This document shows, piece after piece, positions 14,055 through 17,597 of a stretch of 17,597 nucleotides of DNA. The stretch's first letter is position 1. Each line of letters starts with the position of its first letter. The position numbers and the translations under genes are program-made. Below the pieces are notes generated by a model. That model ran no database searches and was not told the DNA's origin. It saw nothing but the letters and a program-made list of their open reading frames with translations. Source of the DNA: Caldilineae bacterium (GTDB lineage: Bacteria; Chloroflexota; Anaerolineae; J102); the NCBI GenBank assembly GCA_011176555.1, contig DUEF01000150.1:1-17597 (forward strand), in the 5' to 3' direction.

Positions 14055-16988
14055 TTAACCGGGAAAGCCCTCTGGGGGGAAACCGTAAACGCCCGGATCG
14101 CCATCAATATCATTGCTAACATCCCAATTGCGGGGATCATCAGCATCGCCCAGGCAATTAACGCGCACCAACGAATCGCCCAGACCATCTGCGCTTACCG
14201 GCCATCCGGCCTCATCATCGTACGTAACCGACAGGAGTTGGTTCCCATGTACGTCTTTGAGAATAATGGCTTCACCCTCGTTGGCGAGCGATCCCTGGAA
14301 AAAGCCATCGAAAGGCGCTGTGGGATAACGTTCCCGATAGGCGTAGTAATCACGAATCAGGACAGCGCTCTCGCCCGGACCGATGATTGAGCCTTCGGGG
14401 AAGTGAAAACGGATGCCCTCGAACTGGGCAAACGATAGGTCCATCTGAGCATCCCCAACGTTGGTCAGTTCCAGGAATTCATAATCGCCGCCGCCGGGCG
14501 GGTTGTACATGATTTCCGTGACGCACAGGCGGGCCTGCTGCGACGCTTCCGTAAACTGCGCTTCGCGCAGGGCGCTCCAGACATCACCCTGCTTGACTCG
14601 AGCTTTGACGGTGGTCTCGCCGGTGAGATGGAGGGGTTCAGAATAAAGGGCGGCGCTTTCAGACACAGCGCCCGAGCCAGGCTCGCGCGGGTCGTTGCCA
14701 TCGGTGGTGTAGAAGATGTCGCCCACGGTCGAAGCCATCTCCAACGTGAGTTCATCCTTGAAGACGCCGCCGGGCTGGCTCCAGGTCGGGGGATCGATGT
14801 CGGGATAATAGCCGACGTCTCGGGTCAGGGCGATCAACTTGTCGGCGTTACCGTTCATCTGAGCCAGCACAAAATCTCGGGCCTGGCGCCAGTCTTCCTG
14901 CGTGATGGGATCTTCGAGGCGAGCATCTCCCCAGCGCGCGGATTCGGCGATGATAGCGGATTCGATCTCAGCGTTGATGGCGAGCCAGCGTTCTTGAGAT
15001 GCTTCATCCGCCAGCGCGCCGTCGTTGAACAATTGTTTGTAGAGCCGATCTGCAAAGGTCATGCGGAAGTCGGCGTTTTCCATTAGCGCTTGCAGCAGCA
15101 ATTTGATGACATTGGGATAAGGCGCGCCCGGCAAGGCATCAGGGCCCAAGACGATCTGGGAGCCCTGTTCCCAACCAGCCTCGCCATCCCAAACGAAAAA
15201 CTGATTCCGACCCGCCGGGTAGTTGACCCCGGCATACCAGTTGTACTCGGGCCAATCCGTGTTCCCCATGAACCAATTGATGATGACGTAATCGCTGAAC
15301 TGGACCGGATCGATAAATTCGAGGATGGTGGCGTACTTTGTGGGATCGGCCAGCCCCCCCTCTTTCGCCAGCCTGAGCAGGTTGGTGAAACGACTATTAT
15401 CGCCGCTGATGTCGCCGCTATGATTCACCGCGAACCAGTCACCAACATCGCCCCCCATGTAGGATGAGGTGAAGGAAGCGTCGGGACGCTCCACCACATT
15501 GTACAGGCCCCAGTACAGACCATTGAGATAGAGATGCACAAAGATGCCGTGCGAGCCCACCGAGGAGATGGCGATCTGTGTGTCCCGCGCCCACTCATCC
15601 CGGGTAAACGTGATCAGGCGCTCTCGCTCCAAGGTGGCGGAGTAGCCGGAGAAGCTGTCCTGCATTCCCGCCCGCAGCGTTAACGTATTGAACGACTCCA
15701 CGGGCGAGTGGGGGAAAATCGGGTAGTCGAGTTTTTTCGCTCCGTATTGGCCGCGGAAGAAAAGCCGGAAGGGATGCTTCTTCACGTGCTCCCAGCGGGC
15801 GAAACCGCCCTGAATACGAATGCCAGCATCGATCTGAAAACCTCCTGCGGGATCGCCCGCTGGCCAAAACTCGACCGACACAGGTCTTTCCCACTCCGGA
15901 CCGCGCATTTCGGGGTTGGCGTAGATATCGAGGTTGGCGACATCGGTGACGAGAGAGAGGGTGGGAAGGGATTGCAGGGCGGTGGGGAGCAAGGGCCCGT
16001 ATGCCGGGTTGCCGACGATCTCAGGATCCATTTCGTAGTCGGCGATAACAGGAGAACCTGCAGGCAGGCCGGGAGAATCACCGCTGTAGACGCCCCAGGT
16101 GTCAGGGAATCCGGCCGGGTGAGCAGGCTGGGCGAGCACGTCAGCCAGAAAGATATAGGTGTGGGTGACTGTGGGCAGCGCGTCGCCATCAAGCGTAGTC
16201 ACAGTGGCTCGGACAATGGTGGTTCCCTCGACCGTTATCGGTCCTTCGTACACCATCCCCGCCCCGCCACTGGGCTCGCTCCCGTCCAGCGTGTAGAGGA
16301 TGGTGGCGTTTGCCAGATCGGCAGCCAGCGTCAAGTCGAACGGTTCCTCATAGAAGCCTCGTTCGTGACTGAAGGTCAGGGGCGTTTTTTCGTGGGACAC
16401 ACCTGTCGGTTCAGTGCGGGGCGCAGCATTGGTTGCACCCGGTGTGGGCGTTTCGAAATAGCACCCATCTCCATCCCTCTCGCAAGGCCCGTACGAGACA
16501 TCGGGAAACTGCGAGGGGTAGACGACGGGATTGGCGTCCAGGAAGCGTCGGCTGGTGGGGTTATACAGCGTCAGCGTCCCGCCAGCGCCGTCGAGTTTGA
16601 AATTGGTGTGTGGGTGCGTCTCTGTCCCGTCATCTGCCTCCGCAATGTCCCGCCGGTCTTTGCCCGACGCAAAAACGATCGTGTAGCCATTGGCCGGCAG
16701 CGTCAGTTTCGGGAAACGCCACTTGTCGGGGCGATTGGGATCATCGCTGAGAGACCAGCCTTCCAAGTTGATGTCGCGGGCGCTGCGATTGTAGATTTCG
16801 ATCCAGTCGGCGTAATCACCATCTTCATCCTGCAAACCCGTGCGGTTATTGGTCAGAAATTCGCTGATGATGACAGAATCTTGACCATTCCCGCTGGACT
16901 GTGTAGGCCAGGACAAAATACGCCCGACGTTGATTAGCAAAATCAGGGCGATGACTATCCAGAACAGACGTTTGTGAGAACTCTTCAT
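14055..16988 (-). CDS. CotH kinase-family surface protein with paired LTD and chitobiase-like domains
   Basis: From the ATG at 16988 the protein has 977 residues. Residues 7-26 form an N-terminal membrane anchor or signal. Domains follow symmetrically: LTD (lamin-tail) about 38-145; chitobiase/hexosaminidase C-terminal-like repeat about 213-265 (ILYTLDGSEPS); CotH domain about 365-660 with IRIQGGFARWEHVKKHPFRL, HLYLNGLYWGLYNVVERPD, NTDWPEYNWY and FVWDGEAGWE at 598-607; second chitobiase-like repeat about 740-800 (IFYTTDGNDPREP); second LTD about 822-925. CotH proteins are secreted atypical kinases; the Asp in WDGE is the likely metal ligand. It is the first gene of the CotH > VTC > DUF4956 operon. 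An in-frame start at 17117 adds 43 residues without a signal-like sequence and is less likely. Confidence 0.88.
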   Translation of the reverse strand: MKSSHKRLFWIVIALILLINVGRILSWPTQSSGNGQDSVIISEFLTNNRTGLQDEDGDYADWIEIYNRSARDINLEGWSLSDDPNRPDKWRFPKLTLPANGYTIVFASGKDRRDIAEADDGTETHPHTNFKLDGAGGTLTLYNPTSRRFLDANPVVYPSQFPDVSYGPCERDGDGCYFETPTPGATNAAPRTEPTGVSHEKTPLTFSHERGFYEEPFDLTLAADLANATILYTLDGSEPSGGAGMVYEGPITVEGTTIVRATVTTLDGDALPTVTHTYIFLADVLAQPAHPAGFPDTWGVYSGDSPGLPAGSPVIADYEMDPEIVGNPAYGPLLPTALQSLPTLSLVTDVANLDIYANPEMRGPEWERPVSVEFWPAGDPAGGFQIDAGIRIQGGFARWEHVKKHPFRLFFRGQYGAKKLDYPIFPHSPVESFNTLTLRAGMQDSFSGYSATLERERLITFTRDEWARDTQIAISSVGSHGIFVHLYLNGLYWGLYNVVERPDASFTSSYMGGDVGDWFAVNHSGDISGDNSRFTNLLRLAKEGGLADPTKYATILEFIDPVQFSDYVIINWFMGNTDWPEYNWYAGVNYPAGRNQFFVWDGEAGWEQGSQIVLGPDALPGAPYPNVIKLLLQALMENADFRMTFADRLYKQLFNDGALADEASQERWLAINAEIESAIIAESARWGDARLEDPITQEDWRQARDFVLAQMNGNADKLIALTRDVGYYPDIDPPTWSQPGGVFKDELTLEMASTVGDIFYTTDGNDPREPGSGAVSESAALYSEPLHLTGETTVKARVKQGDVWSALREAQFTEASQQARLCVTEIMYNPPGGGDYEFLELTNVGDAQMDLSFAQFEGIRFHFPEGSIIGPGESAVLIRDYYAYRERYPTAPFDGFFQGSLANEGEAIILKDVHGNQLLSVTYDDEAGWPVSADGLGDSLVRVNCLGDADDPRNWDVSNDIDGDPGVYGFPPEGFPG

Positions 16989-17115
16989 GGGTCGAGCTGT
17001 GCAACAAACCACCAACCTGGTCCGTGGGAGATGCTCACGACTGTGGGCAGCGGGCTGGGTTTGGATCGAAACGTTTGCAGTATACTCCGCGGGCAGAACA
17101 ATCGCCAGTCTCAGC

Positions 17116-17310
17116 ATGAGCTCATTTCCGCTGGCAACACACCCACACAGCCCACCCCGAGGCGGCGCTTTTCAACGATTCGGGGTTCCTTACACGCTCT
17201 ATTTCGGTGAATTCCTCGGCGCTGTGTTGATGTTCATCGGTTTCATGTACGCCACGCGTAGCGTGACTGTGCCTCGACCGGTGCCATCGGCGCAAAGCGT
17301 ATCCGTCTGA
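17116..17310 (+). CDS. Possible small membrane peptide, unidentified
   Basis: The frame from ATG at 17116 encodes 64 residues with one hydrophobic segment (YTLYFGEFLGAVLMFIGFMY). There is no Shine-Dalgarno sequence, no recognised family, and the N-terminal third is low-complexity (PLATHPHSPPRGG). It is followed by the hairpin at 17335-17368, which could terminate it. It may be a chance ORF or the remnant of a larger gene. Confidence 0.2.
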   Translation: MSSFPLATHPHSPPRGGAFQRFGVPYTLYFGEFLGAVLMFIGFMYATRSVTVPRPVPSAQSVSV

Positions 17311-17334
17311 GCGGCGTCATTGCCAATCGACTAC

Positions 17335-17368
17335 TTGCCCGACATCGGACAGCTTCGATGTCGGGCAA
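17335..17368. terminator. 13-bp perfect hairpin, probable terminator
   Basis: TTGCCCGACATCG (17335-17347) pairs perfectly with CGATGTCGGGCAA (17356-17368) around an 8-base loop. It lies 5 bases after the ABC permease stop codon on the minus strand and is followed by TTTC on the plus strand. The position best fits the 3' end of the permease transcript, with possible bidirectional use. Confidence 0.65.
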
Positions 17369-17373
17369 TTTCA

Positions 17374-17597
17374 TCACTCATAGCGCAGCGCTTCGATGGG
17401 CCGTAGACTGGCCGCGCGCCAGGCGGGATAGAGTCCGAAGATCAGGCCGACGGCGGCGGCGAATCCTGTCGCCAGCAACACCGTCAACGGATCGATGACG
17501 AGGTCGAGGCTCAGGAGGGTGGAGGCGGCGAAGGCCATGAGCAGGCCAAAAATAATGCCCAGGAAACCACCCAACAGGCTGACAGAGACGGATTCGA
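17374..17597 (-). CDS. MacB/FtsX-type ABC transporter permease, C-terminal end
   Basis: Only the last 73 or so residues are in the window; the frame stays open to the right edge. The sequence ESVSVSLLGGFLGIIFGLLM, a second hydrophobic helix (PLTVLLATGFAAAVGLIFGL) and the ending YPAWRAASLRPIEALRYE are the characteristic last two helices and C terminus of FtsX/MacB permeases, which work by mechanotransmission to move lipoproteins, peptides or other substrates out of the membrane. The partner ATPase and the rest of the permease must lie beyond 17597. The stop TGA at 17376-17374 is followed closely by a strong hairpin. Confidence 0.88.
   Translation of the reverse strand, partial: ESVSVSLLGGFLGIIFGLLMAFAASTLLSLDLVIDPLTVLLATGFAAAVGLIFGLYPAWRAASLRPIEALRYE

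Larger units (their letters stand above)
16989..17373. other. Intergenic region between CotH and the ABC permease gene
   Basis: This 385-base stretch holds no gene I can support firmly. On the minus strand TATACT at 17084-17079 is a good -10 box for the CotH operon, but its -35 is weak (TGGCGA or CTGGCG at 17-18 bases). The same AGTATACT also reads as a -10 on the plus strand. A plus-strand frame at 17116-17310 could encode a 64-residue peptide with one hydrophobic segment. The region ends in a strong hairpin at 17335-17368. Confidence 0.5.

Noticed and set aside
14039..14188. Upstream ATG for the VTC-like gene, adding 50 residues
   Set aside because: It would overlap the CotH coding end, and the added residues are the CotH sequence in another frame; the ATG at 14038 begins the family's usual RYELKY strand.
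15708..16937. Plus-strand frame of 409 codons opposite the CotH gene
   Set aside because: The minus strand carries clear CotH and LTD motifs over the same stretch; the plus-strand product matches nothing and has no ribosome binding site.
1..17597. tRNA, rRNA, CRISPR arrays, insertion sequence transposases
   Set aside because: I saw no cloverleaf with a CCA-type end, no rRNA sequence, no regularly spaced repeats and no transposase or integrase motifs.

Overview
The window is about 17.6 kb of GC-rich bacterial chromosome. The gene content suggests a Chloroflexota (Anaerolineae/Caldilineae-like) bacterium: DUF2085 and DUF3179 proteins, a CotH / VTC / DUF4956 cluster, a DesK/NarL-type two-component pair, a MacB/FtsX-type permease and intergenic repeats containing AACCTCCGGGAGGT. 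This assignment is inferred from gene families and was not tested by a search.

Layout. (1) 1-400 holds an unidentified gene tail and a decapitated rhodanese, closed by a terminator at 472-499. (2) 526-3960, plus strand, is a probable metal/redox operon: a CopB-type (CPH) copper ATPase with a His-rich N terminus, a membrane-anchored monohaem cytochrome c, and a DUF2085 membrane protein whose ATG overlaps the cytochrome stop. It ends at a long inverted repeat. (3) 4155-6815, minus strand, is an adjoining pair of CNNM/CBS/CorC_HlyC ('hemolysin family') paralogues, flanked by two copies of a 23-base direct repeat. (4) 7151-7869 is a decay zone: a coiled-coil ORF runs out of frame into the C-terminal cupredoxin domain of a multicopper oxidase that carries an internal deletion and a nonsense codon. 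(5) 7994-8927, plus strand, holds a DUF4291 protein and a small zinc ribbon protein. (6) 9077-12444, minus strand, holds a histidine kinase and response regulator followed by a DUF3179 lipoprotein. (7) 12554-16988, minus strand, is a three-gene operon CotH > VTC polyphosphate-polymerase-like > DUF4956. (8) 16989-17597 has a poorly occupied intergenic region, a strong hairpin and the 3' end of an ABC permease gene.

The most notable observation is in the DUF3179 gene. Its frame is interrupted by one TGA, which falls on the first Cys of the family's CPLC motif and would make it U-P-L-C. The frame is then open for 248 further codons. A perfect 7-bp hairpin with loop CGTGT lies 20 nt downstream (measured to the loop), the geometry and loop-G expected of a bacterial SECIS element. 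The gene is therefore a candidate selenoprotein with a UxxC redox motif. The second item of interest is the CotH/VTC/DUF4956 operon. Its VTC-like protein keeps the basic tunnel residues of a polyphosphate polymerase, so the cluster looks like an active polyphosphate or phosphotransfer system with a surface-anchored CotH kinase-like partner.
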